A DNA stretch of 64,000 nucleotides, from assembly GCA_009841235.1 (NCBI GenBank), contig VXMH01000028.1, forward strand, positions 62,001 to 126,000, in the 5' to 3' direction. Shown here in pieces: positions 32,133 through 42,214 of the stretch. Position numbers and translations under genes: made by a program. Each line of letters begins with the position of its first letter. The first letter of the stretch is position 1. The notes beneath the pieces were generated by a model. That model saw only the letters and a list, made by a program, of their open reading frames with translations. It did not search any database and had not been told where the DNA came from. Source of the DNA: Caldilineaceae bacterium SB0661_bin_32 (lineage in GTDB: Bacteria > Chloroflexota > Anaerolineae > Caldilineales > Caldilineaceae).

Positions 32133-34127
32133 GTGAAACCACAACTGCGTATTTGGGCACTTGCGGCCATCTTCATCCTTCTGCTTCCCATGGTCGCGGC
32201 CTGCGGCGGTGCAGAACCAGCAATGGAAGAAGCAGCCGCCGAGGCGGCTGAGCCGGAAACCGCGGCCGAGAGTACGGAGGCGGAGACATCTTCAGCCTAT
32301 AGTGAAGCCCCCATGCTGGCGGAGATGGTCGCCAACGGCGAGTTGCCGCCGGTGGATGAACGGCTCCCGGCAGAGCCGCAGGTAGTTGAACCGGAGGACC
32401 GGATCGGCACCTACGGGGGCACTCTGCGCTTCGGCGAGGTCAACCCAATCAATCTCTGGAGCTTCGCCACGCTGCGCATGAACGGGCTTTTCCGTTATGA
32501 CTTCTCCAACACCCAGGTCTTCATGGATATCGCCAAGGACTACTACTTCTCCGACGACTTCACAACCCTGACCATCGAACTGCGTGAGGGCCATAAGTGG
32601 TCGGATGGAGAGCCTTTCACGACGGACGATATCATGTTCGCATGGGAAGATGTCGCGATGAACGAAGACCTTTCCCCGGCCGGGCCGCGGTCGATCTGGC
32701 GCGCCGGAGGCGAGCCGGCAGTCTTCACCAAGATCAGTGACACGGTGGTTGAAATCAGCTTCAGTGTGCCCTACCCGATCATCATGAACTACCTGGGTCG
32801 GACGGGCGTGGCCACCGACAACAACGTCATCATGCCCAAACACTGGCTGAAGCAGTGGCACATCGACTACAACCCCGATGCGCAGAAGCTGGCTGAGGAA
32901 GAGGGTTTTGAGACGTGGATGCAGGCCTTCAACTTCCACAACAGGCCTCCGAACAACTTCCGGATCGACGGTCCGACCCTCTGGGCCTGGAAGAACGAAA
33001 CGCTCACCAGCGACCGCGCCATCGTCGTGCGCAATCCGTACTTCCACCAGGTGGACACCGCCGGCAACCAGCTGCCCTATATCGATCGCATCGAGGCCGT
33101 GATCACCGGTGACAAGGAGGTACAGACCCTCAAAGCCAGCGCCGGCGAGTTCGACTTCGAGACCTACTATATCGACATGAAGGACATGTCGGTCTTCCAG
33201 CAGGGCGCCGAACAGGGGAACTATCGCGTCGAATTCGCCCAGAACCTCTTCTCCGCCGAACTGGGCCTGATGCCCAATCGCACCGTTAAGGACCCGGTTT
33301 TGAGGGAGCTCTTCAACAACAAGGACTTCCGCATTGCCTTGTCGATCAGCATCGACCGCGAGAGCATGAACGACACCCTCTTCTTCGGTCTGGGCAGGCC
33401 GTTCCCGGCCACCGTCAATCCGGGGCTGAGTTTCTTCAAGGAGGAATGGGCCACGACCCACGCCGAGTATGACCCGGAACGCGCCAACGCGCTACTCGAC
33501 TCTGTCGGCCTGACCGAGCGGGACAGCGACGGATACCGGCTGCGGCCTGACGGCGAAGGCCGGCTGAGCATGCTGATCCACGTCGGCGTATCGGAAGGCC
33601 CCAAGATCGCCATGGCCGAACTGGTCCGGGATGACTGGGCCGAGGTCGGGCTGGAAGCTATTGTCGAAAACCTGGGTGAGCAGGGCGGACTGTTCTCACA
33701 ACGACTGGCCACTAATGATCTGCAGATACCGACCTGGCATCTGGACAGAAACGCTCTGTTCGGCCGCTCCCTGGGCAGCAACTACGCTGTTGACCAGACC
33801 TCCTTCTGGACCGGGACGTGGAAGGACTGGTTCCGGACCAATGGCGAGGAGGGCGTGGAGCCGCCGGAGGAGATCAAGCGGCAGCGAGAGATCTTTGATC
33901 AGTACAAACTGACGGCGGTCGGCACCGAAGATTTCGACAGACTTGGCGCCGAGTACTATGAGTACTTCACCAGCGAAATCCCGATGATCGGCACCATCGG
34001 CTTTACGCCGCGGCCGGTCATTATCAGCAATCGCCTTCACAACGTACCGTTGGAGGGCGCCGCCTGGATCTCGGACAACAACTTCTATGCCCCGTTCATG
34101 CCTTCACAGTGGTTCATTGAGGAGTAG
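32133..34127 (+). CDS. ABC transporter substrate-binding lipoprotein (family 5, peptide/oligosaccharide)
   Basis: A 664-residue family 5 solute-binding protein. The signal peptide MKPQLRIWALAAIFILLLPM ends in a lipobox VAAC, so it is a Sec-exported lipoprotein, unlike the Tat-dependent ones. An acidic Ala/Glu linker follows. Family features are LTIELREGHKWSDGEPFTTDDIMFAWEDV and IALSISIDRESMNDTLFFG. The start is a GTG with aaaggagag upstream. The gene is followed by a hairpin and then by dehydrogenase, amidohydrolase and Dpp-type permease and ATPase genes. In this setting family 5 proteins often carry oligosaccharides, not peptides. Confidence 0.92.
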   Translation: MKPQLRIWALAAIFILLLPMVAACGGAEPAMEEAAAEAAEPETAAESTEAETSSAYSEAPMLAEMVANGELPPVDERLPAEPQVVEPEDRIGTYGGTLRFGEVNPINLWSFATLRMNGLFRYDFSNTQVFMDIAKDYYFSDDFTTLTIELREGHKWSDGEPFTTDDIMFAWEDVAMNEDLSPAGPRSIWRAGGEPAVFTKISDTVVEISFSVPYPIIMNYLGRTGVATDNNVIMPKHWLKQWHIDYNPDAQKLAEEEGFETWMQAFNFHNRPPNNFRIDGPTLWAWKNETLTSDRAIVVRNPYFHQVDTAGNQLPYIDRIEAVITGDKEVQTLKASAGEFDFETYYIDMKDMSVFQQGAEQGNYRVEFAQNLFSAELGLMPNRTVKDPVLRELFNNKDFRIALSISIDRESMNDTLFFGLGRPFPATVNPGLSFFKEEWATTHAEYDPERANALLDSVGLTERDSDGYRLRPDGEGRLSMLIHVGVSEGPKIAMAELVRDDWAEVGLEAIVENLGEQGGLFSQRLATNDLQIPTWHLDRNALFGRSLGSNYAVDQTSFWTGTWKDWFRTNGEEGVEPPEEIKRQREIFDQYKLTAVGTEDFDRLGAEYYEYFTSEIPMIGTIGFTPRPVIISNRLHNVPLEGAAWISDNNFYAPFMPSQWFIEE

Positions 34128-34149
34128 GGCATAGCGAAGAAGACTGTGC

Positions 34150-34186
34150 AACACCCTGTTTTCGTCCTTGGCGGGGACAGGGTGTT
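34150..34186 (+). terminator. Hairpin after the substrate-binding protein gene
   Basis: Nine-base perfect arms aacaccctg (34150-34158) and cagggtgtt (34178-34186) are followed by tgctctgttg. It is probably an attenuator or mRNA stabiliser between the abundant binding protein and the rest of the operon. Confidence 0.65.
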
Positions 34187-34495
34187 TGCTCTGTTGCGGT
34201 AGACGAACGGAGGAATCGAACTTGCAACGGGGTGGGAAACGGCCCTTTTCAAATCTGCCACTCTTCGTTAGTATTCAAGTCCAGCCAGGAAAACGGCTAG
34301 AGAGCCGCCACAAATTGATTCGTCTGCGACGGTGAAGGCCCGTCGCACGGATGGATAAGGCGTACCTGCTCCGGTTCGATGCGCGTCACCGCCTCTTCCA
34401 GCAGACAGCCGTACCCGATAGCGCTCCTTCATGGTCAGCGTATTGCGCCGTTTCAATCCAAATAGAAGGCAAAGAAAGGAGAGGCCGGGAACGCC

Positions 34496-35605
34496 TTGGG
34501 TTTCGCCCGCGCCGATGTCAAGATGACGCAACTGAAGAGGAAGGTAACAAAACCGGTACGCTTGGGTCTGATTGGATGCGGCGGTATCGTGCGCATCAAC
34601 CATATTTCCGTATATCTCGCCCTGCCGGACTCAGTAGACGTGGTTGCGGTCGCCGATCCGGTGCCCGATAACCTCGAATATGCCGGCAATACGCTAGAGG
34701 TGCCGCCGGCGCAGAGATATGCCGACTATCGCGACATGCTGGCCAAGGCCGAACTTGACGCGGTTTCGATCGCCACACCGCATGCCCTGCACGCTGAACA
34801 CGCCATTCAGGCAGCCGAGGCCGGTGTCGCGGTCATCTCAGAGAAACCGATGGCGACTTCGCTGGAGGAGGCCGACGCGATACTGGAAGCGGTCAACCGC
34901 AACGGTGTCCCCTATGCCATCATGCACAACCTGCTCTTTACCTTGCCTATGCAGGAAGCGCTGAGTCAACTGCGCACCGGGAAGTTGGGGAAGCCGATTT
35001 TGGGTCGCGGTCAATGCATGGGGATGAAACCGGCCGACTTCGGCGGCGATCACGCTAATCCCGCCATGGCCTGGCGCGCCCAGAAGGCGGTGGGCGGCGG
35101 CTGCATCATTGATACCGCCTATCACGAGATTTACTCGGTCGAAGCGCTGATGGGTTCTCCCGTACGCTACGTCGAAGCCAGGGTGAAAACGATGCGTTTC
35201 GATATCGACGTCGACGATCTCGCCATCCTGCTGTTTGAACACGAGGACGGCGCCGTGTCCACGATATCGGCATCGTGGTGTTCGCCGGCAATGACAGCTG
35301 AACGGGGGCGCTGGTGCGAAGTGCATACGACCGATGGATCGATCCGGGTGTTTCATCGCGACGAGGAGCCGTTCTGGCGTTACGGCGGCGAGGAAGAAGG
35401 TTGGAGCTCACTGGAAATACCCGAACCGGTAGTGAAAGAGAACCCCGGCGTTGGCGGTCACTTCGGCTGCTACGCCGCCACATTTGAGGCGCTCGCCAGC
35501 GGCTCGGAGATGCCGGTGGACGGCGAAAAGGCGCGACACAATCTGGCCATAATCGAAGCGGCGCGCCAGGCAACCGGCGAACGGCGCGCGATAGGAGTAG
35601 AGTGA
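34496..35605 (+). CDS. Gfo/Idh/MocA family oxidoreductase
   Basis: A 369-residue NAD(P)-dependent dehydrogenase with Rossmann motif GLIGCGGIVRINHISVY, the EKP motif SEKPMATSLEEA, and an active-site-like region GGCIIDTAYHEIYSVEAL. A TTG at 34496 has an aggagag ribosome site about 11 bases upstream; an ATG at 34523 is the alternative start. The stop overlaps the GTG of the amidohydrolase gene. It probably oxidises the imported sugar or its product. Confidence 0.88.
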   Translation: MGFARADVKMTQLKRKVTKPVRLGLIGCGGIVRINHISVYLALPDSVDVVAVADPVPDNLEYAGNTLEVPPAQRYADYRDMLAKAELDAVSIATPHALHAEHAIQAAEAGVAVISEKPMATSLEEADAILEAVNRNGVPYAIMHNLLFTLPMQEALSQLRTGKLGKPILGRGQCMGMKPADFGGDHANPAMAWRAQKAVGGGCIIDTAYHEIYSVEALMGSPVRYVEARVKTMRFDIDVDDLAILLFEHEDGAVSTISASWCSPAMTAERGRWCEVHTTDGSIRVFHRDEEPFWRYGGEEEGWSSLEIPEPVVKENPGVGGHFGCYAATFEALASGSEMPVDGEKARHNLAIIEAARQATGERRAIGVE

Positions 35606-36450
35606 AGATGCGACGCTATGTGGACGTACACTGTCATATCGGGACGACCATCACCTACGACCCGGCTGTGGGCCAGACTACCGGCCGCTGCCTGGCACGC
35701 ATGGCCTCCGCCGGCGTTGTCGCGGCGGTTATAGGGCCGACGGCAGTCGGCTCGTCGCAGATCCGGGGCATACTGGACACCAGGGACCAGAACGGGATCA
35801 TCGTCCGCGCCTGTCAGCAGTTTCCCGATCGGTTTCCCATCGGCCTGGCTTTGATTGAACTGCGCCACGGCCAAGTCGGGGCCGACGCCCTTGAAGAGAC
35901 CCTGATCGAAGGCGGACTCCAGGGCATAATGTGGCATCCCGCCGGCATGACCTTCGAAAGACAGCTCTATCCCTTTCTCGAAGTCGCGTCACTCAAGGGC
36001 GGGCTCTGCCTGCTGCATGAGAGTCCGGAGCGGACCGCGGCCTATGCACGGCGCTTCCCCAACCTTACCTTCATCCTCCATGCCGGGACCAAAGAGGAAA
36101 TGGAGCCCTGTCAGCAGTTGGAGAACGTCTGGTTTGAGATTGTACAGCGCCCCATAGGCTCACGGTCCGATTGGGACCTGCCGCAGCTGGTCAACGAGCT
36201 CGGCAGTGAGCGGATTCTCTTTGGCAGCGACCTGCCCTACTACGACTTTCGCATCCTGCAGGCCCAGCTGGAGTCCGCAGACATTGACGAGGCAACCCGC
36301 GATCGTATCGCCTCCCAGAACGCCGTGACGCTGATTCGGAGTTTTCGGCCCGACTGGGAGCTGCCCGAGGGAACCCTTGCCGCCCCGCAGAACTATACGT
36401 ACGATGAGCTGTGGGCTCCCAAGGAGGCCGGAAGCGAAAGGCTGTTATAG
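35602..36450 (+). CDS. Amidohydrolase 2 family metal-dependent hydrolase
   Basis: A 282-residue TIM-barrel hydrolase. The metal motif HCH is seen in YVDVHCHIG at the N terminus. FILHAGT in the middle and ILFGSDLPYYDF near the end give the further histidine and the catalytic aspartate. The family includes decarboxylases and lactone hydrolases. Its place between two Gfo/Idh genes fits hydrolysis of a sugar lactone or a similar step. A GTG at 35602 or an ATG at 35608 is the start. Confidence 0.85.
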   Translation: MKMRRYVDVHCHIGTTITYDPAVGQTTGRCLARMASAGVVAAVIGPTAVGSSQIRGILDTRDQNGIIVRACQQFPDRFPIGLALIELRHGQVGADALEETLIEGGLQGIMWHPAGMTFERQLYPFLEVASLKGGLCLLHESPERTAAYARRFPNLTFILHAGTKEEMEPCQQLENVWFEIVQRPIGSRSDWDLPQLVNELGSERILFGSDLPYYDFRILQAQLESADIDEATRDRIASQNAVTLIRSFRPDWELPEGTLAAPQNYTYDELWAPKEAGSERLL

Positions 36451-36502
36451 AAGCCGGTTCAGGCGCCGTAAAACGGTCCTACAAGGTAAAGAGGAAGCTG
36501 CA

Positions 36503-37516
36503 ATGAAATTCGCCCTACTCGGTCACTCAGGACACCTGGATTACTACGAGCAGATGCTCCAGGATCTACCCGAGGTCGCGGTGGTAGCCGTAGCCCTGGC
36601 GCTGCCGGGCGAGTCGCTGGACTCTTTCGCCAGCGCCCCGGGCGTAACGCCGGAGACAAACAGATATACCGAGTATGAGGAGATGCTGGACAAGGAATCT
36701 CCGGACCTGGTGCAGATCTGCGTCCCTCCGCAGCAGGTTCCGGGATTGACCGAAATATGTCTGAAACGCGGCATCGCCGTCATGACGGAGAAACCGCTGG
36801 CGACGGATCTGGCGACTCTTTCACAGCTGTACGCCGCGGCCAGTGAGGCCGGGACCCCGCTGGCCGCGTTGCACGGCTACCGCAGAATGAAATGGTTTGA
36901 GGCCGCTCGCGATGCCGTACGCGCTGGTCTGATCGGAGAGCCCCTGGGCAGCTACAGCCAGATCTCCTACCGGTGGGGAGCCAGGCGGCCGGACCATTTT
37001 CGCTCACGCGAGACCTTTCCCGGCATTGCGCCCTTTGTCGGCGTACACGTCATCGACTGGCTCGTCTGGTCGCTGGGCGATGTGTTCACCGAAGTTACCG
37101 GCTGGGAGACGACGGCCGCCCACCCGGACTTTCCGGGCTGTGCAAGCCAGGCCGCCTTTCTGTTACGGATGCGAAACGGAGGCGTCGCGACCGTGATGCT
37201 GGACTTTCTGCGCCCGGCGACCGCGCCCAGCCATGGCGATGAACGGATGATGATCTCAGGTACAGAGGGCGTTGTGGAGAGTATCGCCAACGAGGAGACC
37301 GCAAAGCTGATCAGCGAACAGGCCGGGGTATGCAACCTCGAGATTCCCGACACGCCCAACTGGTACACGGCCTTTGTCAGCTCAGTTCAGGACGGCTCTT
37401 TCGCCGGCGTTGAAGAGCTCTTTCGGATGACAGAGATTGCCCTCAAAGCCCAGCAGTCGATAGACGAAGGCAAGAGGATCTCCCTGCTGCAATCTCCGTA
37501 CGGGGCGAAGAAATGA
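36503..37516 (+). CDS. Gfo/Idh/MocA family oxidoreductase
   Basis: A 337-residue dehydrogenase. The N terminus MKFALLGHSGHLDYYEQML has a variant nucleotide loop. The EKP motif is MTEKPLATDLATLSQL. The ATG at 36503 has gaggaag at the right distance. The stop overlaps the start of the DppB-like permease (ATGA), tying this enzyme to the transporter. It is only distantly similar to the other Gfo/Idh proteins here. Confidence 0.86.
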   Translation: MKFALLGHSGHLDYYEQMLQDLPEVAVVAVALALPGESLDSFASAPGVTPETNRYTEYEEMLDKESPDLVQICVPPQQVPGLTEICLKRGIAVMTEKPLATDLATLSQLYAAASEAGTPLAALHGYRRMKWFEAARDAVRAGLIGEPLGSYSQISYRWGARRPDHFRSRETFPGIAPFVGVHVIDWLVWSLGDVFTEVTGWETTAAHPDFPGCASQAAFLLRMRNGGVATVMLDFLRPATAPSHGDERMMISGTEGVVESIANEETAKLISEQAGVCNLEIPDTPNWYTAFVSSVQDGSFAGVEELFRMTEIALKAQQSIDEGKRISLLQSPYGAKK

Positions 37517-38505
37517 TCGGCTATATCGTACAAAGACTGATCTATGCGGTGGTTACATTCTGGTTTCTGAGCATCGTTGTGTTTGTCATCATTCAGCTGC
37601 CGCCGGGGGATTTCCTGACCAGCTACGTCGCGCGTCTGGAACAGGAGGGAGACATCATCGATGAGGCCGAAATCGAAGCTCTCAAGCGCGAATACGGTCT
37701 TGATGCCACCCCGGTAGAGAAGTACGTTCGCTGGTTTGGACGCTTTCTGCAGGGGGAAATGGGCCGCTCTTTCGAATGGAACCAGCCCGTGGGCAGGCTG
37801 CTGAGGGAACGTCTGCCTTACACGATACTGCTCTCGTTGATCACCCTCTTTTTCACCTATGTAGTCGCCGTGCCGATCGGGATTTACGTTGCCACCCGCC
37901 AGTACGGCTTCAGCGACTATCTGTTTTCCGTGCTGGGTTTTGCCGGGCTGGCGACGCCCAACTTCATGCTCGCTCTCATCCTTATGTTCCTCTTTTTCAA
38001 ATACTTCGGCATCAGCGTGGGCGGCCTTTTTTCCTCGGAGTATGCCCTCGCCCCGTGGTCTCTGGGCAAAATATGGGATCTCTTCACCCATCTCTGGGTT
38101 CCTATCATCGTTATCGGCACGGCAGGTACGGCAGGAATCATTCGGGTCATGCGCGGCACCCTGCTCGATGAATTGGGCAAACAGTATGTCATCACCGCCC
38201 GCGCCAAAGGCGTTGGCGAAGGAAAACTGCTGTTCAGATACCCGGTACGCCTGGCGATCAATCCGATCGTCAGTACGGTTGGCTGGCAGCTGCCGGGCAT
38301 CGTCTCCGGCGAGACGATCGTCGCCATCGTTCTGAGCCTGCCGACCACCGGCCCTCTCCTTTTCATGGCGCTTATCAACCAGGACATGTTCCTGGCAGGA
38401 AGTATTGTGATGTTTCTGGGTATTCTGACGTTGATCGGTACTTTTCTGTCCGACATTCTACTGATCGTTGTAGACCCACGCATCCGTTTTGAAGGAAAGA
38501 CTTGA
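37513..38505 (+). CDS. Peptide/oligosaccharide ABC permease (DppB/OppB type)
   Basis: A 330-residue permease opening with MIGYIVQRLIYAVVTFWFLS, the standard N-terminal helix of DppB proteins, followed by five further helices. The EAA-like loop is VITARAKGVGEGKLLFRYPV. It pairs with the next permease to import the ligand of the binding protein at 32133. Confidence 0.93.
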   Translation: MIGYIVQRLIYAVVTFWFLSIVVFVIIQLPPGDFLTSYVARLEQEGDIIDEAEIEALKREYGLDATPVEKYVRWFGRFLQGEMGRSFEWNQPVGRLLRERLPYTILLSLITLFFTYVVAVPIGIYVATRQYGFSDYLFSVLGFAGLATPNFMLALILMFLFFKYFGISVGGLFSSEYALAPWSLGKIWDLFTHLWVPIIVIGTAGTAGIIRVMRGTLLDELGKQYVITARAKGVGEGKLLFRYPVRLAINPIVSTVGWQLPGIVSGETIVAIVLSLPTTGPLLFMALINQDMFLAGSIVMFLGILTLIGTFLSDILLIVVDPRIRFEGKT

Positions 38506-38506
38506 G

Positions 38507-39655
38507 ATGACAACCGACGTAACAACCGGTGTTTCAAGCGGAGTCGGGATGCGGGAGGCCGGGATCACGGCCGAAGAGCGCTACTTCCTGGCCTCACAGT
38601 GGCAATTGATGTGGCGCAAGTTCAAAAGACATCGTTTGGCTGTAGTCTCTGTTTCCTTGCTGGGAATTCTCTATGTACTGGCGATCACATATCAGTTCTG
38701 GGTCCCCTACGGCCGGTTGATGAAACATGAGGATTACTTAAGCGCCTCTCCCTCTCGCATTCATCTCTTCGACAGTGAAGGTCGATTCCGAGGTCCATTC
38801 GTATATAAGCTGGACGGAGAAATCGACTTTGATACTTTCACCCGCGTCTATACGGAAGATACCTCACAGATCTACCGCATTCGCTTTTTCCAAAAGGGAG
38901 AATCCTACCGGTTCTGGGGTCTCTTTCCAATGGACATCCATTTCTTTCTTCCGGAGGAAGGAGGCGTAATCTTTCTGTTCGGCACCGATTCGCTGGGCCG
39001 CGATCTCTTTTCGCGGACGCTGGCGGGCGCCCAGGTCAGCCTTTCCGTTGGGCTGGTCGGTGTCATGATCAGCTTTGTATTGGGCTGCCTTCTTGGCGGC
39101 ATCTCCGGCTACTTCGGCGGGGCGACCGACATGCTGATCCAGCGCATTATCGAGTTCGTGATCATCGTCCCCACGATACCGCTGTGGATGGCGCTGAGCG
39201 CGGCGGTGCCCGCGGGATGGTCGCCGGTCAAAATCTACTTCTCCATTACCATCATTCTTTCCATTATCGGTTGGGCGGGCTTGGCCCGGGTTGTGCGCGG
39301 CAAACTGCTTGAAATGCGCGAGTCGGACTTCGTGATCGCGGCCAAAGTCGCCGGTTCCACCGATATGCAGATCATCGTTGAGCATCTGTTGCCGGGGTTT
39401 ATGAGCTATCTCATCGTCCATCTCACCCTGGCCATCCCCAACATGATCCTGGGCGAGACGGCGCTCAGCTTCCTGGGGCTGGGCATTCGGGCACCGGCGG
39501 TCAGTTGGGGCACCCTGTTGAAGGATGCTCAGAATGTCCGCAGCGTGGCCGTGCAGCCCTGGATGCTTATCCCCGGCCTGCTTGTGATCGTGACAGTGCT
39601 CCTGTTCAACTTTATCGGCGATGGGCTGCGTGACGCCGCCGATCCCTACAAGTAG
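38507..39655 (+). CDS. Peptide/oligosaccharide ABC permease (DppC/OppC type)
   Basis: A permease of about 382 residues. It has a long N-terminal region with one helix and an extracytoplasmic insert of roughly 90 residues (about 65-150), then the DppC core beginning FGTDSLGRDLFSRTLAGAQVS. The EAA loop is FVIAAKVAGSTDMQIIVEHL and the C terminus is GLGIRAPAVSWGTLL. It starts at ATG 38507, one base after the DppB-like stop. Confidence 0.92.
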   Translation: MTTDVTTGVSSGVGMREAGITAEERYFLASQWQLMWRKFKRHRLAVVSVSLLGILYVLAITYQFWVPYGRLMKHEDYLSASPSRIHLFDSEGRFRGPFVYKLDGEIDFDTFTRVYTEDTSQIYRIRFFQKGESYRFWGLFPMDIHFFLPEEGGVIFLFGTDSLGRDLFSRTLAGAQVSLSVGLVGVMISFVLGCLLGGISGYFGGATDMLIQRIIEFVIIVPTIPLWMALSAAVPAGWSPVKIYFSITIILSIIGWAGLARVVRGKLLEMRESDFVIAAKVAGSTDMQIIVEHLLPGFMSYLIVHLTLAIPNMILGETALSFLGLGIRAPAVSWGTLLKDAQNVRSVAVQPWMLIPGLLVIVTVLLFNFIGDGLRDAADPYK

Positions 39656-39660
39656 CGGCA

Positions 39661-40653
39661 ATGGAACAGCAAGAGCCGGTCCTGGAACTCAGAGATCTGC
39701 ACACCTACTTCCCCTTGGAAGAGGGGTTGCTGAAAGCGGTGAACGGTGTATCGCTCACCATTCACAAGAACCGCACACTCGGTGTTGTGGGCGAATCGGG
39801 CTGCGGCAAGAGCGTTACCGCGCAGTCGATCCTGCGCATCGTGCCTGAGTTTGCGCATATGACCGGGGAGATTCTGCTGCACCAGAACGGTCATATCACC
39901 GATCTGGCTGCCCTCGCCCCGTCTGGGAAAGAGATCCGCGATATTCGCGGCCGCGATATCTCGATGATCTTTCAGGAGCCGATGACAGCTTTCTCACCTG
40001 TGCACACGGTCGGCGATCAGATCATGGAGGCCATTCTGGTCCATGAAGACGCGGCCCGGGAGGAGGCGCGCAGCCGGGCCGTTGAACTTCTCAGCCTGGT
40101 CGGCATTCCCATGCCTGAAGAACGTGTAGACGCCTATCCGCATCAGTTATCGGGCGGGATGCGTCAACGGGCGATGATCGCCATGGCACTGGCGCTCAAG
40201 CCCAAGCTGCTCATCGCCGATGAACCGACGACAGCGCTGGACGTGACCATTCAGGCCCAGATTCTACGTCTGATGAAGACGCTTCAGGCCGAGATGGGCA
40301 TGTCGATCATGTTCATTACCCATGATCTGGGCGTGATTGCGAATATGGCCGATGAAGTCGCGGTGATGTACCTGGGACGGGTGGTCGAATTCGGCAGTGT
40401 AAGGCAGATTTTCCGCTCACCCCAACATCCCTATACCCAAGCCCTGTTGCGCTCGATCCCCAGGACAGGGCACAGGGCGCGGGTCCGCCTGGACACGATC
40501 GAGGGCATTGTCCCCGTCCCCCTCGATCCGCCCGATATCTGTCCATTTTCCGAACGTTGCACGCAGTTCATCCCCGGCCGCTGTGACGAGAAGGTGCCTG
40601 ATTTTCTGGAAACAGAGGCGGGGCATTCGGTACGTTGTATTCTCTATGAATGA
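39661..40653 (+). CDS. ABC transporter ATP-binding protein (DppD/OppD type)
   Basis: A 330-residue ATPase. The Walker A is GVVGESGCGKSVTAQSIL, the signature LSGGMRQRAMIAMAL, the Walker B LLIADEPTTALDVT, and the C-terminal oligopeptide-type domain holds cysteines (CPFSERCTQF ... CILYE) that may hold an iron-sulfur cluster, as in the family. Its stop overlaps the start of the DppF-like gene. Confidence 0.94.
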   Translation: MEQQEPVLELRDLHTYFPLEEGLLKAVNGVSLTIHKNRTLGVVGESGCGKSVTAQSILRIVPEFAHMTGEILLHQNGHITDLAALAPSGKEIRDIRGRDISMIFQEPMTAFSPVHTVGDQIMEAILVHEDAAREEARSRAVELLSLVGIPMPEERVDAYPHQLSGGMRQRAMIAMALALKPKLLIADEPTTALDVTIQAQILRLMKTLQAEMGMSIMFITHDLGVIANMADEVAVMYLGRVVEFGSVRQIFRSPQHPYTQALLRSIPRTGHRARVRLDTIEGIVPVPLDPPDICPFSERCTQFIPGRCDEKVPDFLETEAGHSVRCILYE

Positions 40654-41690
40654 CAGCTATGGAATCGAACAACCTGCTCGAAGTACATAATCTCAAAAAG
40701 TATTTCCCCATCGAAAAGGGTCTGCTGCGCCGGGTGGTTGGGCAGGTGCGCGCCGTCGATGACGTGAGCCTGAGCATCGCCGCCGGGCAGACCTTGGGGC
40801 TGGTCGGCGAGTCAGGGTGCGGCAAAACGACGCTGGGCCGCTGCGTTATCCGCGCGATTGAACCGACGGAAGGACAGGTGCTGTTGCGCATTGACGACCG
40901 ACAGGCCGATATAACCGGTCTCGATGCCAAGGATCTGCGCGCCACCCGCCGCCATATGCAGATGGTCTTTCAGGACCCCTATGCCAGCCTCGATCCGCGC
41001 AAGACCATTCTGGACATCGTGGGCGAGCCCCTGCGCGTAAACAAGCTGGCCAGGGGCGAGGAGCTGGAGCAGCGCGTGCGTCAACTGGTCGATCTGGTCG
41101 GCCTGGACGTCAAGTACCTCAAACGCTATCCCCATGCCTTCAGCGGCGGTCAGCGCCAGCGCATCGGCATCGCCCGCGCCTTGAGCCTGCATCCCAGCCT
41201 GATCGTCTGTGACGAGCCCGTTTCCGCCCTGGACGTTTCGGTCCAGGCTCAGATTCTCAATCTGCTGCAGGACCTGCAGGCGGAATTCAGCCTCACCTAT
41301 CTGTTCATCGCCCACGATCTCAGTGTCATTCAGCATATCTCCGACCAGGTAGCCGTCATGTATGTCGGCAAGATTGTGGAGCAGGCGCAGACGGAGGAGC
41401 TCTTCCTGAACCCCAAGCACCCCTATACGGAAGCGCTCCTGTCCGCAATCCCGCAACCTGATCCGGACGCCCTGCTGGATGAAATCACGCTTGAGGGTGA
41501 AGTGCCCAGTCCGGCCAACCCACCTCCCGGCTGCTACTTTCACCCCCGTTGCCAGTACGCCCAGCAGCTCTGTCAAGAGGAAATACCACCGCTCCTGGAA
41601 GTCAGCCCCGATCATTTCGCCGCCTGCCACTTCGCCCAGGAGTTGACGCTGCACGGTGTGGGAGATCCGGAAGAGGGTAGCCGGTTGTGA
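40650..41690 (+). CDS. ABC transporter ATP-binding protein (DppF/OppF type)
   Basis: A 346-residue ATPase. The Walker A is GLVGESGCGKTTLGRCVI, the signature FSGGQRQRIGIARAL, and the Walker B LIVCDEPVSALDVS. The C-terminal cysteine pattern CYFHPRCQYAQQLC is present. It forms the ATPase pair of the transporter and ends this operon, apart from a small membrane protein gene 98 bases downstream. Confidence 0.94.
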   Translation: MTAMESNNLLEVHNLKKYFPIEKGLLRRVVGQVRAVDDVSLSIAAGQTLGLVGESGCGKTTLGRCVIRAIEPTEGQVLLRIDDRQADITGLDAKDLRATRRHMQMVFQDPYASLDPRKTILDIVGEPLRVNKLARGEELEQRVRQLVDLVGLDVKYLKRYPHAFSGGQRQRIGIARALSLHPSLIVCDEPVSALDVSVQAQILNLLQDLQAEFSLTYLFIAHDLSVIQHISDQVAVMYVGKIVEQAQTEELFLNPKHPYTEALLSAIPQPDPDALLDEITLEGEVPSPANPPPGCYFHPRCQYAQQLCQEEIPPLLEVSPDHFAACHFAQELTLHGVGDPEEGSRL

Positions 41691-41788
41691 ATCCTCCTGT
41701 TGGTTCCAACTTCTGCGCAGGTGTCGAGACAGGCGCACAGGCGATGGGAGAGCGGCTGTGGCGCTGATCCGGGAAGTGGAGTGAACGT

Positions 41789-42214
41789 ATGGACGCGCTT
41801 CTCTTCTGGACAGCGCTGTGGCTTGCCGGTGTGGGGCTGTTTGTGTACTTGATGATCACGTTGGTGCGCCGGTTGGTCGTTCGTTTCAGCCAGGGAGTCG
41901 AAGCCAACGTGCGCGCCGCAGAGTCGATTGTCAACGACGAATGCGTTCCCGAAGCCTGGGCAGCACCCTACCGCCAACAGATCGAGACCCTTCGGCGGAC
42001 GGTTGGTTCCGAAGCCGAGATTGAACGGGCCGGCCGGCGCGGGCACAAGGACTGTTTGCGTCAATTGGACCGGCTTGTGCAGTACTTTGAGAAGAGCAAC
42101 CTGGTAGATAGCGCGGAGTCGCGACACGTTCTCCTGACAGGGCTCCAACGGCAGCGCGAGCGCTGGGTCGCCGGGGGATGGCAGTACGTGATCGAGAGGG
42201 AATATGATCATTAG
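41789..42214 (+). CDS. Hypothetical protein with N-terminal membrane helix
   Basis: A 141-residue protein not recognised as a known family. It has one N-terminal helix (ALLFWTALWLAGVGLFVYLMIT) and then a soluble, charged region rich in Arg and Glu. The ATG has a ggagtg site upstream. It may be the last gene of the transporter operon, but nothing in the sequence tells its job. Confidence 0.65.
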   Translation: MDALLFWTALWLAGVGLFVYLMITLVRRLVVRFSQGVEANVRAAESIVNDECVPEAWAAPYRQQIETLRRTVGSEAEIERAGRRGHKDCLRQLDRLVQYFEKSNLVDSAESRHVLLTGLQRQRERWVAGGWQYVIEREYDH

